NCBI GenBank assembly: GCA_902580945.1
Contig: CACHML010000005.1
Location: 1-64,000, forward strand
Direction of reading: 5' to 3'
DNA: 64,000 nucleotides
DNA from: an uncultured Pelagibacteraceae bacterium
GTDB lineage: Bacteria > Pseudomonadota > Alphaproteobacteria > Pelagibacterales > Pelagibacteraceae
Shown here: positions 52,576-61,618 of the stretch, one piece after another
Layout of the letters: each line of letters starts with the position of its first letter
Position numbering within the stretch: position 1 is the first letter of the stretch
Made by a program: the position numbers and the translations under genes
The notes under the pieces: model-generated
Database searches by the model: none
Told to the model about the DNA's origin: nothing
The model's input: the letters and a program-made list of their open reading frames with translations, nothing else

Positions 52576-53103
52576 TTAGTGTCCAGGAAAGTCCATCAAA
52601 TTTTCAACATTATACCCTTTTTTTATAAGATTATCACAGCCACCTAAATCAAAAAGATTTATAACAAATATAAAAGCCGCAACATTTCCTTTAGAAACTT
52701 CAATAAGTTTTGCTGCAGCTTCTGCAGTTCCTCCTGTTGCTATTAAATCATCAATTACAAGAACAGAGTCATTTTCTGAAATTGAATCTTTATGAACTTC
52801 TATTGTTGCTGTTCCATATTCAAGCTCAAAGTCAACTGAATGCACGTCAGCAGGGAGTTTATTTTTCTTTCTAAGCATTATAAATGGTTTTTTTAATATG
52901 TAGGAAACAGCAGATGCAAAAACAAAACCACGTGATTCAATTGCAGCTATCTTATCTACCTTAAATTTTTTGGATCTCTCAACGATTTGATTAATTGTTT
53001 CCTCAAAAGCAGTCTCATTCTTTATTAATGTAGTTATATCTCTAAATAAAATACCCTTTTTAGGATAATCTTTAATTGAACGAATATAATCTTTCAAATC
53101 CAT
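52576..53103 (-). CDS. apt: adenine phosphoribosyltransferase
   Basis: Makes AMP from adenine and PRPP. The 175-residue protein has the usual length; FRDITTLI near residue 21, AIESRGFVFASAVSY (adenine site) and the PRPP loop VLVIDDLIATGGTAEAA are intact. It is divergent from mtnP with 37 bases between start codons, which makes sense because MtnP frees adenine from methylthioadenosine. Confidence 0.95.
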   Translation of the reverse strand: MDLKDYIRSIKDYPKKGILFRDITTLIKNETAFEETINQIVERSKKFKVDKIAAIESRGFVFASAVSYILKKPFIMLRKKNKLPADVHSVDFELEYGTATIEVHKDSISENDSVLVIDDLIATGGTAEAAAKLIEVSKGNVAAFIFVINLFDLGGCDNLIKKGYNVENLMDFPGH

Positions 53104-53140
53104 AATAGTTATTTATAAATACAATATAATTACTTTTTAC

Positions 53141-54013
53141 ATGGCAAATTATAAATTAGCAATAATAGGTGGAAGTGGTCTATACGACGTTGAAGAATTC
53201 AAAAATAGAGAATTAATTGATTTAGATACTCCTTGGGGCAAACCATCAGATCAGATTTTAAAAACAAATTATAATAATAAAGAGGTTTATTTTTTACCGA
53301 GACACGGCAAGGGACATTTTATTTCACCATCAAATATAAATTTTAAAGCAAACATTGACTCATTAAAACAACTTGGTGTAACAGATATTGTTTCTGTCTC
53401 TGCGGTTGGCTCATTAAAAGAAGATTTGCCTCCTGGTAAATTTGTTATTATTGACCAATTTATAGATAGAACTTTTGCACGAAATAAAACTTTTTTTGAT
53501 GAAGAAATAGTTGCTCATGTATCAATGGCACACCCAACTTCTAAAGGTTTAATGAATGCATGTGAAGATGCAATTAAAAAAGAGGGGATAGACTATCAAA
53601 GGGGAGGGACTTATGTTGTAATGGAGGGTCCTCAATTTTCAACTCTTGCTGAATCGAACCTTTATAGAACTTGGAAAGCTGATGTGATTGGAATGACAAA
53701 TATGCCTGAAGCAAAATTAGCAAGAGAAGCTGAAATTAGATATGCATCTGTTTCAATGGTTACGGATTATGATTGTTGGCATCCAGACCATGAAAACGTT
53801 GATGTCCAGCAAGTAATAAAAGTATTATTAGATAATGCTTCAAAAGCAAAAAGTATGATTAAAAATCTCATTGATAATTTTGAAAGTCATATTGATCCAA
53901 ATGATCCAACAAATAATTGTTTAGATGTTGCTATAATTACTGCCCCTGAAAAAAGGACACAAAAAACAATAGAAAAACTTAAAACAGTAGCTGGAAGAGT
54001 CTTAAATAAGTGA
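53141..54013 (+). CDS. mtnP: S-methyl-5'-thioadenosine phosphorylase
   Basis: Splits methylthioadenosine with phosphate into adenine and 5-methylthioribose 1-phosphate. The 290-residue protein has AIIGGSGLYDVE at the start, the phosphate-binding RHGKGH near residue 53, VVMEGPQFSTLAESNLYR and GMTNMPEAKLAREAEI in the purine and ribose site. Asn and Met in TNMPEA match methylthioadenosine enzymes. It is the first gene of a tight four-gene operon and overlaps the next gene by four bases. Confidence 0.93.
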   Translation: MANYKLAIIGGSGLYDVEEFKNRELIDLDTPWGKPSDQILKTNYNNKEVYFLPRHGKGHFISPSNINFKANIDSLKQLGVTDIVSVSAVGSLKEDLPPGKFVIIDQFIDRTFARNKTFFDEEIVAHVSMAHPTSKGLMNACEDAIKKEGIDYQRGGTYVVMEGPQFSTLAESNLYRTWKADVIGMTNMPEAKLAREAEIRYASVSMVTDYDCWHPDHENVDVQQVIKVLLDNASKAKSMIKNLIDNFESHIDPNDPTNNCLDVAIITAPEKRTQKTIEKLKTVAGRVLNK

Positions 54014-54801
54014 GTTTAAAATTATCTGATAAACAAATTTTGAATTATAAAAACGATGGAGTAATTTTAATCAAAGAAGTTTTTTTGCCCTGGATTGGAA
54101 AACTTAAAAATGGATTTCAAAAAGTAATTGATAACCCAAGCCCACATGGCAGAGAAAATATTTCACAACAAAAAGAAGGAAGATTTTTTGAAGATTATTG
54201 TAATTGGGAAAGAATTGATGAGTTTAAAGATTTTATTTTTAACTCGCCAGCAGCAGAAATTGTTGCTCAATCAACACAATCTAACAAAATTCAAGTTTTT
54301 CATGATCACATTTTTTTAAAGGAACCTGGAACAAAAAAAAAAACCCCATGGCATCAAGATCTCCCGTATTATTGTATAGAGGGTGATGATACTGGAAGTT
54401 TCTGGATACCACTAGATGATGTCTCAAAAGATAATTCCCTTAAAGTTTTAAAAGGATCCCATAGGTTGCCTATGCTAGTAAGACCCACTAAATGGTCAAA
54501 TGACACTTTATGGTATAAAAATAACAGGAGTTTTATGGACATGCCAAATATTAATAAAAATAATATTTTTAGCACGGAGATGCATATGGGAGATGCAATA
54601 TTATTTAATTTTAAAGTTTTACACTCATCTTCAGGAAATAGTGAGAAAAAAAGTCGTAAAGCTTTCTCTGCAAGATTTATTGGAGACGATGTAAGATATA
54701 TTGATAGAAAAGGAGAAACTTCTCCGCCTTTTGTAGGAATAGATTTAAAACCAGGTGATAAAATGAGAAAGGATTGGTTTCCAGTGGTATGGAGTAATTA
54801 A
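54010..54801 (+). CDS. PhyH-family Fe(II)/2-oxoglutarate dioxygenase
   Basis: A 263-residue member of the phytanoyl-CoA dioxygenase family. The iron site is the His-x-Asp of PWHQDLPYY near residue 117 and a distal His in VLHSSSGNS near 203, followed by the 2-oxoglutarate Arg in KAFSARFIG. It starts with GTG overlapping mtnP, and its stop is directly followed by the mtnA ATG. Such an oxygenase is not part of the known methionine-salvage pathway; the position between mtnP and mtnA suggests a linked substrate. Confidence 0.87.
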   Translation: MSLKLSDKQILNYKNDGVILIKEVFLPWIGKLKNGFQKVIDNPSPHGRENISQQKEGRFFEDYCNWERIDEFKDFIFNSPAAEIVAQSTQSNKIQVFHDHIFLKEPGTKKKTPWHQDLPYYCIEGDDTGSFWIPLDDVSKDNSLKVLKGSHRLPMLVRPTKWSNDTLWYKNNRSFMDMPNINKNNIFSTEMHMGDAILFNFKVLHSSSGNSEKKSRKAFSARFIGDDVRYIDRKGETSPPFVGIDLKPGDKMRKDWFPVVWSN

Positions 54802-55878
54802 ATGAGAATAAAGGGAAAAGAATATAGAACAATTTGGCATGAAAATAATGTAGTAAAAATAATTGATCAAACCAAACTTCCGCATCATTTTGTTATTAAA
54901 GATTTGAAGACAATAAAAGATGCAGTAAATGCAATAAAAACTATGGAGGTAAGAGGAGCACCTCTTATTGGTGGAACTGCTGCTTATGGAATAGTTTTAG
55001 CCATACAGGAAAATAATAATTTAGATTTCATTAAAAAAAGTTCAGAAGAATTAGTTAATTCAAGACCTACAGCTATAAACTTACGATGGGCAGTTCATAG
55101 AATGAATAACAAATTATCATTTGTGAAGTCCGATGAATTATTGGATGTGGCATTAAAAGAAGCAAAATTAATATGTGATGAGGATGTAAAATTTTGTGAA
55201 AATATAGGTCTGAATGGATTAAAAATTATAGAGGATATCTATTATAAAAATAATAAAACAGTAAATATCCTTACTCATTGTAATGCAGGATGGTTAGCAA
55301 CTATAGATTGGGGGACGGCAACCTCACCAATTTATCATGCTCATAAAAAAGGAATTCCCGTTCATGTTTGGGTTGACGAAACCAGACCAAGAAATCAAGG
55401 TGCAAACTTAACTTCATATGAATTAAATGAAGAGAATATCCCAAATACTATTATTGCAGACAATACTGGCGGTATATTGATGCAAAGAGGAGAGGTCGAT
55501 ATGTGTATTGTTGGAACAGATAGAACATTATCTACTGGAGATGTGTGCAATAAGATTGGAACATATTTAAAGGCATTGGCTGCTTATGACAATAATATTC
55601 CTTTTTATGTAGCTTTACCAAGCTCAACAATAGATTGGGATATAAAAGATTTCAAAGATATTCCTATTGAGGAAAGAAATCCTGAGGAGTTATCTTATAT
55701 TGAAGGAAAAGATGAAAATAATAACATTAAAAAAGTCTTAATTTATCCAGAAACAAGTAGGTCAATGAACCTAGCTTTTGATATAACTCCTGCAAAATAT
55801 GTCACAGGTTTAATAACAGAAAAGGGAATTTGTGAAGCATCTACGAATGGTCTAAAAAAAATGTTTGAAAGGAAATGA
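54802..55878 (+). CDS. mtnA: methylthioribose-1-phosphate isomerase
   Basis: Converts 5-methylthioribose 1-phosphate to methylthioribulose 1-phosphate. At 358 residues it is of normal length. Motifs: EVRGAPLIGGTAAYG near residue 49, the catalytic Cys in THCNAGWLAT near 160, and VDETRPRNQGANLTSYEL followed by the Asp of the IIADNTGG-VGTDR region. It overlaps the sulfatase gene by four bases. The later salvage enzymes (mtnB, C, D or the DHAP shunt aldolase) are not in the window. Confidence 0.93.
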   Translation: MRIKGKEYRTIWHENNVVKIIDQTKLPHHFVIKDLKTIKDAVNAIKTMEVRGAPLIGGTAAYGIVLAIQENNNLDFIKKSSEELVNSRPTAINLRWAVHRMNNKLSFVKSDELLDVALKEAKLICDEDVKFCENIGLNGLKIIEDIYYKNNKTVNILTHCNAGWLATIDWGTATSPIYHAHKKGIPVHVWVDETRPRNQGANLTSYELNEENIPNTIIADNTGGILMQRGEVDMCIVGTDRTLSTGDVCNKIGTYLKALAAYDNNIPFYVALPSSTIDWDIKDFKDIPIEERNPEELSYIEGKDENNNIKKVLIYPETSRSMNLAFDITPAKYVTGLITEKGICEASTNGLKKMFERK

Positions 55879-57458
55879 ATAAAGTTAAAAATATATTATT
55901 TATAATGGCTGATCAGCTAAGATTTGATTATTTATCTTGTTATGGTCATCCACATCTAAAGACACCTAATATAGATGGGTTAGCAAAAAATGGAGTATTG
56001 TTCGAATCAGCTTATGTTCAAGCACCTGTTTGTGGGCCTTCAAGAGCATCATATTATACTGGAAGAACAGTTTTTAGTCATGGCTCAACATGGAATCAAA
56101 TTCCATTGCCAATAGGAGAATTAACTATTGGGGATTATTTAAGACAATCAGGAATAAGAACTGGAGTTGTTGGTAAAACCCATATGCGACCTGACAAAGA
56201 TGGAATGGATAGGCTTGGAATTTCAAAAGATACAGAAATAGGTTTGACAGTTAGTGAACCAGGGTTTGATCCTTACGAGAGAGATGACGGACTTCACCCA
56301 AATAACCATATTAAAAATTCAAACAAAAAATTATCTTACAATGAATGGTTAAATAAACTTGGATACGAGGGAGAAAATCCATGGGATAGTTGGGCAAATT
56401 CATCAGTAGATGAGAACGGAAATATTCTAAGCGGATGGAGATTAAGAAACTCAAATAAACCAGCAAGAGTTAAAGAGGAACATTCAGAAACTGCATTTAT
56501 GACCAATCGATCGATAGAGTTTATTAAAGAGAGTGGAGAAAATCCTTGGTTCTTACACTTGTCATACATAAAGCCTCATTGGCCATATATTGCGCCTGAA
56601 CCTTATCACAATATGTATTCCGCTAATCAATTTTATCCAGTTCATAGAAGCAATACTGAAAAAGAGATAAATCATCCTGTTTATAAAGCTTTCATGGAAA
56701 ATAATATTTCAAAGACTTTTTCTAGAGAAGAGGTAAGAAATACTGTTCTTTCAGGATATATGGGATTAATCAAACAAATAGATGATAATCTTGGAAGACT
56801 ATTTAAATTTCTAGAGGATAAAGATTATATGGAAAATACAATGATAGTTTTTACTTCAGATCATGGTGACTACCAGGGCGATCACTGGTTAGGAGAAAAA
56901 GAATTATTTCATGAACAAATTGTTAAAGTCCCAATGATTATTTATGACCCTAGTAATTTGTCAGATAATAATAGAGGAGTACGAGAAAAGAGATTTGTTG
57001 AGGCTATTGATTTGCTTCCAACTTTTCTTGACTTTATTGAAAGTAAAGTAAGTAGACATCGTCTAGAGGGACAGTCTTTACTTCCAATTATAAGAGGCAA
57101 TAAAGTATTAAATTGGAAGGAAAGTGTGTTTAGTGAAATTGATTATTCATTTAACGAGGCTAGAAAAATTTTAAACATAGGTCCATCTGATGCTAGAGCT
57201 TACATGATTAGAAATAACAAGTGGAAGTATATTTACTATAAAGGATTTCCTCCTCAATTATTTGACTTAATAAATGATCCTGATGAATTTAATGACATCG
57301 GACAATCTCCTAAATATTCAAAAATAGTTGATGAAATGAAAGATATTCTTCTTGATAGGATTACTAGTCGAAAAAATAGAGTTGCAGCAACAGACGAATT
57401 TGTTTTGAAAGATAGAGATTATACCAAAGAAGATGGAATTATGATAGGTGTATGGTAA
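55875..57458 (+). CDS. sulfatase/phosphonate monoester hydrolase-family enzyme
   Basis: A 527-residue alkaline-phosphatase-superfamily enzyme without signal peptide, so cytoplasmic. The formylglycine motif C-x-P-S-R is VCGPSRAS with Cys53; metal ligands are in IMADQ near residue 11 and FTSDHGDYQGDH near 327. The N-terminal half resembles bacterial phosphonate monoester hydrolases as well as arylsulfatases and choline sulfatase, so the bond cleaved is not settled. It overlaps mtnA by four bases and is translated with the mtnP-mtnA operon. Confidence 0.85.
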   Translation: MNKVKNILFIMADQLRFDYLSCYGHPHLKTPNIDGLAKNGVLFESAYVQAPVCGPSRASYYTGRTVFSHGSTWNQIPLPIGELTIGDYLRQSGIRTGVVGKTHMRPDKDGMDRLGISKDTEIGLTVSEPGFDPYERDDGLHPNNHIKNSNKKLSYNEWLNKLGYEGENPWDSWANSSVDENGNILSGWRLRNSNKPARVKEEHSETAFMTNRSIEFIKESGENPWFLHLSYIKPHWPYIAPEPYHNMYSANQFYPVHRSNTEKEINHPVYKAFMENNISKTFSREEVRNTVLSGYMGLIKQIDDNLGRLFKFLEDKDYMENTMIVFTSDHGDYQGDHWLGEKELFHEQIVKVPMIIYDPSNLSDNNRGVREKRFVEAIDLLPTFLDFIESKVSRHRLEGQSLLPIIRGNKVLNWKESVFSEIDYSFNEARKILNIGPSDARAYMIRNNKWKYIYYKGFPPQLFDLINDPDEFNDIGQSPKYSKIVDEMKDILLDRITSRKNRVAATDEFVLKDRDYTKEDGIMIGVW

Positions 57459-57796
57459 TGAATCCATTAATATTATCTTTAGTTGGTTTAGTGTTAGTTG
57501 GCGTATCTGCAAACTTGTTAAAATTAATAAAAAAAAATAAAATTTTTTTATTTATTTCAATGCTACCTTGCATTTATATTTTTTTTTATGGTCTCTATGC
57601 AACTTTTGGACCGATTGATTTATACAAAGACGGTACTGAAAATTTTATTGCTCAGAACCCTGGAAAAGATTTACCAGTAGTATTTGTACTTTTGAAGTTT
57701 TATCAATATATATTGATTCTCGTTGGAGCTATTTTTGGATTAATTTATTTTAATTATTTTCGAAATTTTAATAATTCTACGGAGTCATCAGACTAG
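57458..57796 (+). CDS. membrane protein of unknown function
   Basis: A 112-residue protein with three hydrophobic segments (about 2-20, 28-50 and 80-104) and a polar loop with NFIAQNPGKDLPVV. The ATG at 57458 overlaps the sulfatase stop (TAATG); an ATG at 57452 would add two residues. It is the last gene of the mtnP operon and its end overlaps the convergent TRAP permease gene by 20 bases. No family recognised. Confidence 0.6.
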   Translation: MNPLILSLVGLVLVGVSANLLKLIKKNKIFLFISMLPCIYIFFYGLYATFGPIDLYKDGTENFIAQNPGKDLPVVFVLLKFYQYILILVGAIFGLIYFNYFRNFNNSTESSD

Positions 57797-59087
57797 GCAA
57801 ATACAAACATATAGCTGGAAAAGCTATTATTAATGCAAGTCTAATTACATCAGTCATTAAAAAAGGAAGCGTACCAAACCAAATAGTTTGTAAGGGTGTT
57901 TTCTGCATAACACCTTTAATTACAAATAAATTCATACCAACCGGGGGTGAAATTAATCCAAATTCAACAACAATTACTGCAAATATCCCAAACCACACAG
58001 GATCTATTCCTGCATCAACTATTACTGGATAGAAAACTGGGATAGTTAAAAATAACATTGCTAAAGAGTCCATAACGGTTCCGAGAACTAAATATATTGC
58101 ACAAATAACTAGAATTACCCCCAACGGCGTAAGCTCAAGATAATTAATAAAATCAACTACTGCAAAAGGCAATTGTGTAACAGTTATTAGATAATTAAAT
58201 ATACTTGCTCCTATTACAATCAAATATAATGATCCAACAGTTTTGATAGTTGTCCAAACCGCATCTTTTAAAAGTTTTAAATTTAATTGACCTCTAAAAA
58301 ATATAAAAATTAAAACTAATATTACCCCTACAGCCGCACTTTCAGTTGCTGTAAAAAAACCTAAGTAAAGTCCACCCATCATGATTACAAAAATTAAAAA
58401 AATAGGAAAAACTTTTGTTAGAGCAGAAATTCTCTCTTTTAATGGCATCTTTACTCCGTATCCACCTTGTGATGGATAAATTAAAAGATAAACTCTTATT
58501 GCAATCATATAAAGTAAAACAGCAATTATACCTGGAATTAAAGCAGCAAAAAAAAGTTCCTGAACAGATTGTTCTGTTAAATATGCATAAATGACCAATA
58601 TTACACTTGGAGGAATTATAATTCCTAGTGTTCCACCTGATGCAATAGAACCGCTAATTAGAGCATCACTATATCCATGTCTTCTCATTTCAGGTCCTGC
58701 CATTTGAGACATTGTAGCAGCTGTAGCAATTGATGATCCACAAATCATTCCAAAACCAGCACACGCACCTACAGTTGACATTGCTAGTCCACCTTTATAA
58801 TGACCTACTATTGCATAAGCTGCATCATAAAGATTTCTTGATAGATTGGAGCTATTTGCAAGATTTCCCATTAGAACAAAGAGTGGTAAAACTGATAAAG
58901 TATATTTAGATACAGCATCAAATGGAGCAGTTCCTAATACAAATATTGCAGGATCAAAGCCCGAAATCAATGCGAATCCAGTGAAACCTACTACCAACAT
59001 TGCAATACCTATTGGCACGTTCAAGACCATTAAAATTAGGACCGCAGCAAAAGCTAAGCCACCATTAATTACAGCATCAATACCCAT
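57777..59087 (-). CDS. TRAP transporter large permease (DctM), second system
   Basis: A 436-residue, 12-helix membrane protein. DctM blocks: GHYKGGLAMSTVGACAGFGMICGSSIATAATMSQM near residue 92, GTLGIIIPPSVILVIYAY near 153 and an end with GLISPPVGMNLFVIKGV. It overlaps the small permease by one base (TAATG). The binding-protein gene is not in this operon but at 60543, in the divergent operon with ring-cleavage genes. Confidence 0.92.
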   Translation of the reverse strand: MGIDAVINGGLAFAAVLILMVLNVPIGIAMLVVGFTGFALISGFDPAIFVLGTAPFDAVSKYTLSVLPLFVLMGNLANSSNLSRNLYDAAYAIVGHYKGGLAMSTVGACAGFGMICGSSIATAATMSQMAGPEMRRHGYSDALISGSIASGGTLGIIIPPSVILVIYAYLTEQSVQELFFAALIPGIIAVLLYMIAIRVYLLIYPSQGGYGVKMPLKERISALTKVFPIFLIFVIMMGGLYLGFFTATESAAVGVILVLIFIFFRGQLNLKLLKDAVWTTIKTVGSLYLIVIGASIFNYLITVTQLPFAVVDFINYLELTPLGVILVICAIYLVLGTVMDSLAMLFLTIPVFYPVIVDAGIDPVWFGIFAVIVVEFGLISPPVGMNLFVIKGVMQKTPLQTIWFGTLPFLMTDVIRLALIIAFPAICLYLPSLMTP

Positions 59088-59575
59088 TATGTTTGTTTAT
59101 CTAAATTATTTACAAAAAGAGCTTTTACAAACCAAACTAGAATAGCAAGCACACTTAACCACATCCCAATAGAGCAGATGAAATAAAATGGATAAAAATA
59201 AAGTTCTAGATCGATAGTTACTCTTTGATTGATCATAAATTTATAAGAAGTTAAAGTTGTCGAGTATGCCATTAATGACATTATTGAAATCATTAAAATA
59301 AACTTTAAAATCACTAAATAAGTTTTAAATATCCCTAAATTTAAATTATTAATAAAATCTGCTGATACATTGGCATTTAAGAAAAAAGCTCTTGGCATTG
59401 CGAGAAAAGCAACCAATGCCATACCTATCTCAACTAGCTCAATTGTACCTGTAACTGGAGAGTTTAAAAAACGTCTTCCAAAAACATCACAAAAAGTTAA
59501 TACAGCTAGCAAAAATAATATAATACCTGAGGCTATAGCTGAATAATCAAAAACTCTACTAACTTTAGAAATCAT
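59087..59575 (-). CDS. TRAP transporter small permease (DctQ), second system
   Basis: A 162-residue, four-helix DctQ protein: the DVFGRRFLNSPVTGTIELVEIGMALVAFLAMPRAF block after helix 1 is typical. It is the first gene of its operon and divergent from the FAH-family gene (67 bases between starts), so the permeases and the catabolic genes probably share a control region. Confidence 0.9.
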   Translation of the reverse strand: MISKVSRVFDYSAIASGIILFLLAVLTFCDVFGRRFLNSPVTGTIELVEIGMALVAFLAMPRAFFLNANVSADFINNLNLGIFKTYLVILKFILMISIMSLMAYSTTLTSYKFMINQRVTIDLELYFYPFYFICSIGMWLSVLAILVWFVKALFVNNLDKQT

Positions 59576-59642
59576 AAAAATGTTGCTTCAAATTATTTAA
59601 ACATTACCATATAAACTGTATCAAAAATAGAAAGTATTACTT

Positions 59643-60494
59643 ATGAAGTTTATTTCCTTTAAACACAACGGACAAAATAAATTTGGCACTATCAATAATA
59701 ATAAAATAACAGATTTAACTGGAAAAATTTCTAATTCGATCACATTAAAAGATTTAATTTCAAACAAAGGAATTCAAGAAGCAAAAAATTATACAAAAGA
59801 TAATCCAGGAGATTTAAATGTTTCAGATGTAGAATATTTACCATTAATACCAAATCCAGGAAAAATTATATGTGTTGGTTTAAATTATAGTGAACACGTA
59901 AAAGAAACTAACAGGACGGTAGAAGAAAATCCTGTAATATTTCATAGATTTCCAGAAAGCCAGACTGCGCACTTGCAATCTATTCAAAGACCAGTTGTTT
60001 CTCAAAGCTTAGATTTTGAGGGTGAGATGGCAGTAATCATGGGTGAGGGTGGAAAACATATAAAACCAGATGATGCACTAAAACACATAGTTGGATATTC
60101 TTGTTATAACGAGAGTACCATTAGAGAATGGCAAAGACATACAAGACAATTTGGAATGGGAAAAAACTTTGAAAAGACAGGAAGCTTTGGTCCACACATG
60201 GTGTTAGCAGAAGATATTGAAGATTATAAAAATCTAACGATAGAAACTAGATTAAATGGTGAGGTCATGCAGAATGCAAAATTAAGTCAACTTATATTTG
60301 ATATTCCCATCTTAATTTCTTATGTATCTAAAGCTATGGCTTGGAGGGCAGGAGATGTACTTGTAACTGGAACTCCAGGAGGAGTAGGGTTTAAAAGAAA
60401 CCCTCCGATATTTATGAAGCCTGGCGATAAAGTTGAGATAGAAATTACAGAAATTGGTATTTTATCTAATACAATTAAGGATGAAATCATTTAG
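59643..60494 (+). CDS. fumarylacetoacetate hydrolase-family enzyme
   Basis: A 283-residue FAH-family enzyme with the metal site FEGEMAVIMG near residue 121, GLNYSEHVKE near 79 and VTGTPGGVGFKRNPP near 240. Family members hydrolyse or decarboxylate ring-cleavage products such as 2-hydroxymuconate derivatives, or hydrate 2-oxopent-4-enoate. Followed by a TRAP binding protein, an extradiol dioxygenase and an MhpA-like hydroxylase, it most likely handles the meta-cleavage product. The exact reaction is not determined. Confidence 0.88.
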   Translation: MKFISFKHNGQNKFGTINNNKITDLTGKISNSITLKDLISNKGIQEAKNYTKDNPGDLNVSDVEYLPLIPNPGKIICVGLNYSEHVKETNRTVEENPVIFHRFPESQTAHLQSIQRPVVSQSLDFEGEMAVIMGEGGKHIKPDDALKHIVGYSCYNESTIREWQRHTRQFGMGKNFEKTGSFGPHMVLAEDIEDYKNLTIETRLNGEVMQNAKLSQLIFDIPILISYVSKAMAWRAGDVLVTGTPGGVGFKRNPPIFMKPGDKVEIEITEIGILSNTIKDEII

Positions 60495-60542
60495 ATTTCA
60501 CTATAGACTTTCATAAATTATTTTTAACAGAGGGAAATTAAT

Positions 60543-61556
60543 ATGAAAAAAAAATTAATTGGAATTGTTTTAGGAATTTTTTCCTTAGGCATAGTTGGTT
60601 CAGCTTCTGCTACTGAATTAAAGTTAGCAACTTTTGAACCACCAAAAGCATTCATAGCAAGCAAGATTTTAGCTGCTTGGGCAGATAAAGTAAATAAATG
60701 CTCAAATGGTGAATTAAATGTAAAAATGTACGCTGGTGGAGTTTTAGGAAGTCCTCCTAAACAATATGACATTGTAACTTCTGGTGTTGCAGATATTTCT
60801 TGGACAGTTCTAGGATATATCGGGGGTCAATTTCCACTAAGTTCTGTTGTTGAATTACCATTTTTAACAAAAACTTCAAAAGCAGGATCTAGAGCTTTAA
60901 ATACTCTTTATGAAGAGGGTTACTTAGATAAAGAAATGGCAGGAATTAAACTTATAGGTTTGCATTCTAACCCAGGATATCAAATCCATATGAAGGATAC
61001 AAAAGTAGTTAAACCTGCAGATTTCAAAGGAAAAAAAATGAGAGTACCGAGCAAAATAGCTGGAACTATTCTTAAAACTTTAGGAGCAACTGGTGTGAAA
61101 GTACCAGCGCCAGGAACTTCAGAAGCTTTAAATAAAGGTGTTATAGATGGAACTCCTTTCCCTTATACAGCAATTGGTTCATTTAGATTATTCGATGTAA
61201 CAAAATATCATACAGAGGTTAACATTACTAATGCTACATTTGGTTTAATAATGAATGAAGGAAAATATAATGGTCTTTCATCATCAGCTAAAGGATGTAT
61301 TGACAAACACTCAGGTCAATGGTTTGGAGATTGGGCTTCTAATTTAATTGATAGCCAAAATGCTAAAATGAGAGTACAGGTAGAAAATACACCTGGACAT
61401 GAAATTACTGTTGCATCTGACTCAGTATTAGCTGAATACAAAAAAATATTAGCTCCTATTGAAGCAGACTGGTTAGCAGAAATGAAAGGTAAAGGTCTTG
61501 ATGGAGATGCTGTTTTAAAAAGAGCAAGAGAAGTTATTTCTAAAATAGACGGTTAA
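60543..61556 (+). CDS. TRAP transporter substrate-binding protein (DctP), second system
   Basis: A 337-residue periplasmic protein with signal peptide (1-24, cleavage near ASA-T). DctP features: AAWADKVNKCSNGELNVKMYAGGVLGSPPKQYD, the ligand Arg in GKKMRVPSKIAG and the ALNKGVIDGTPFPY segment. It partners the permeases at 57777-59575. Its gene sits inside the catabolic operon, and is followed by a strong hairpin. The ligand is likely an aromatic or phenylpropanoid acid by context. Confidence 0.9.
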   Translation: MKKKLIGIVLGIFSLGIVGSASATELKLATFEPPKAFIASKILAAWADKVNKCSNGELNVKMYAGGVLGSPPKQYDIVTSGVADISWTVLGYIGGQFPLSSVVELPFLTKTSKAGSRALNTLYEEGYLDKEMAGIKLIGLHSNPGYQIHMKDTKVVKPADFKGKKMRVPSKIAGTILKTLGATGVKVPAPGTSEALNKGVIDGTPFPYTAIGSFRLFDVTKYHTEVNITNATFGLIMNEGKYNGLSSSAKGCIDKHSGQWFGDWASNLIDSQNAKMRVQVENTPGHEITVASDSVLAEYKKILAPIEADWLAEMKGKGLDGDAVLKRAREVISKIDG

Positions 61557-61567
61557 TCGTTTAATTC

Positions 61568-61593
61568 GAGCCCGCTAATTTCATAGCGGGCTC
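61568..61593 (+). terminator. hairpin after the TRAP binding-protein gene
   Basis: A perfect ten-base-pair GC-rich stem (61568-61577 with 61584-61593) and a six-base loop, 12 bases after the dctP stop. It is followed by TTCC and then AT-rich sequence, a weak U-tract, so it is more likely a 3' stabiliser or partial terminator inside the operon, similar to the one after tauA. Confidence 0.65.
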
Positions 61594-61618
61594 TTCCAAA
61601 ATTTAGTATATTAATAAA

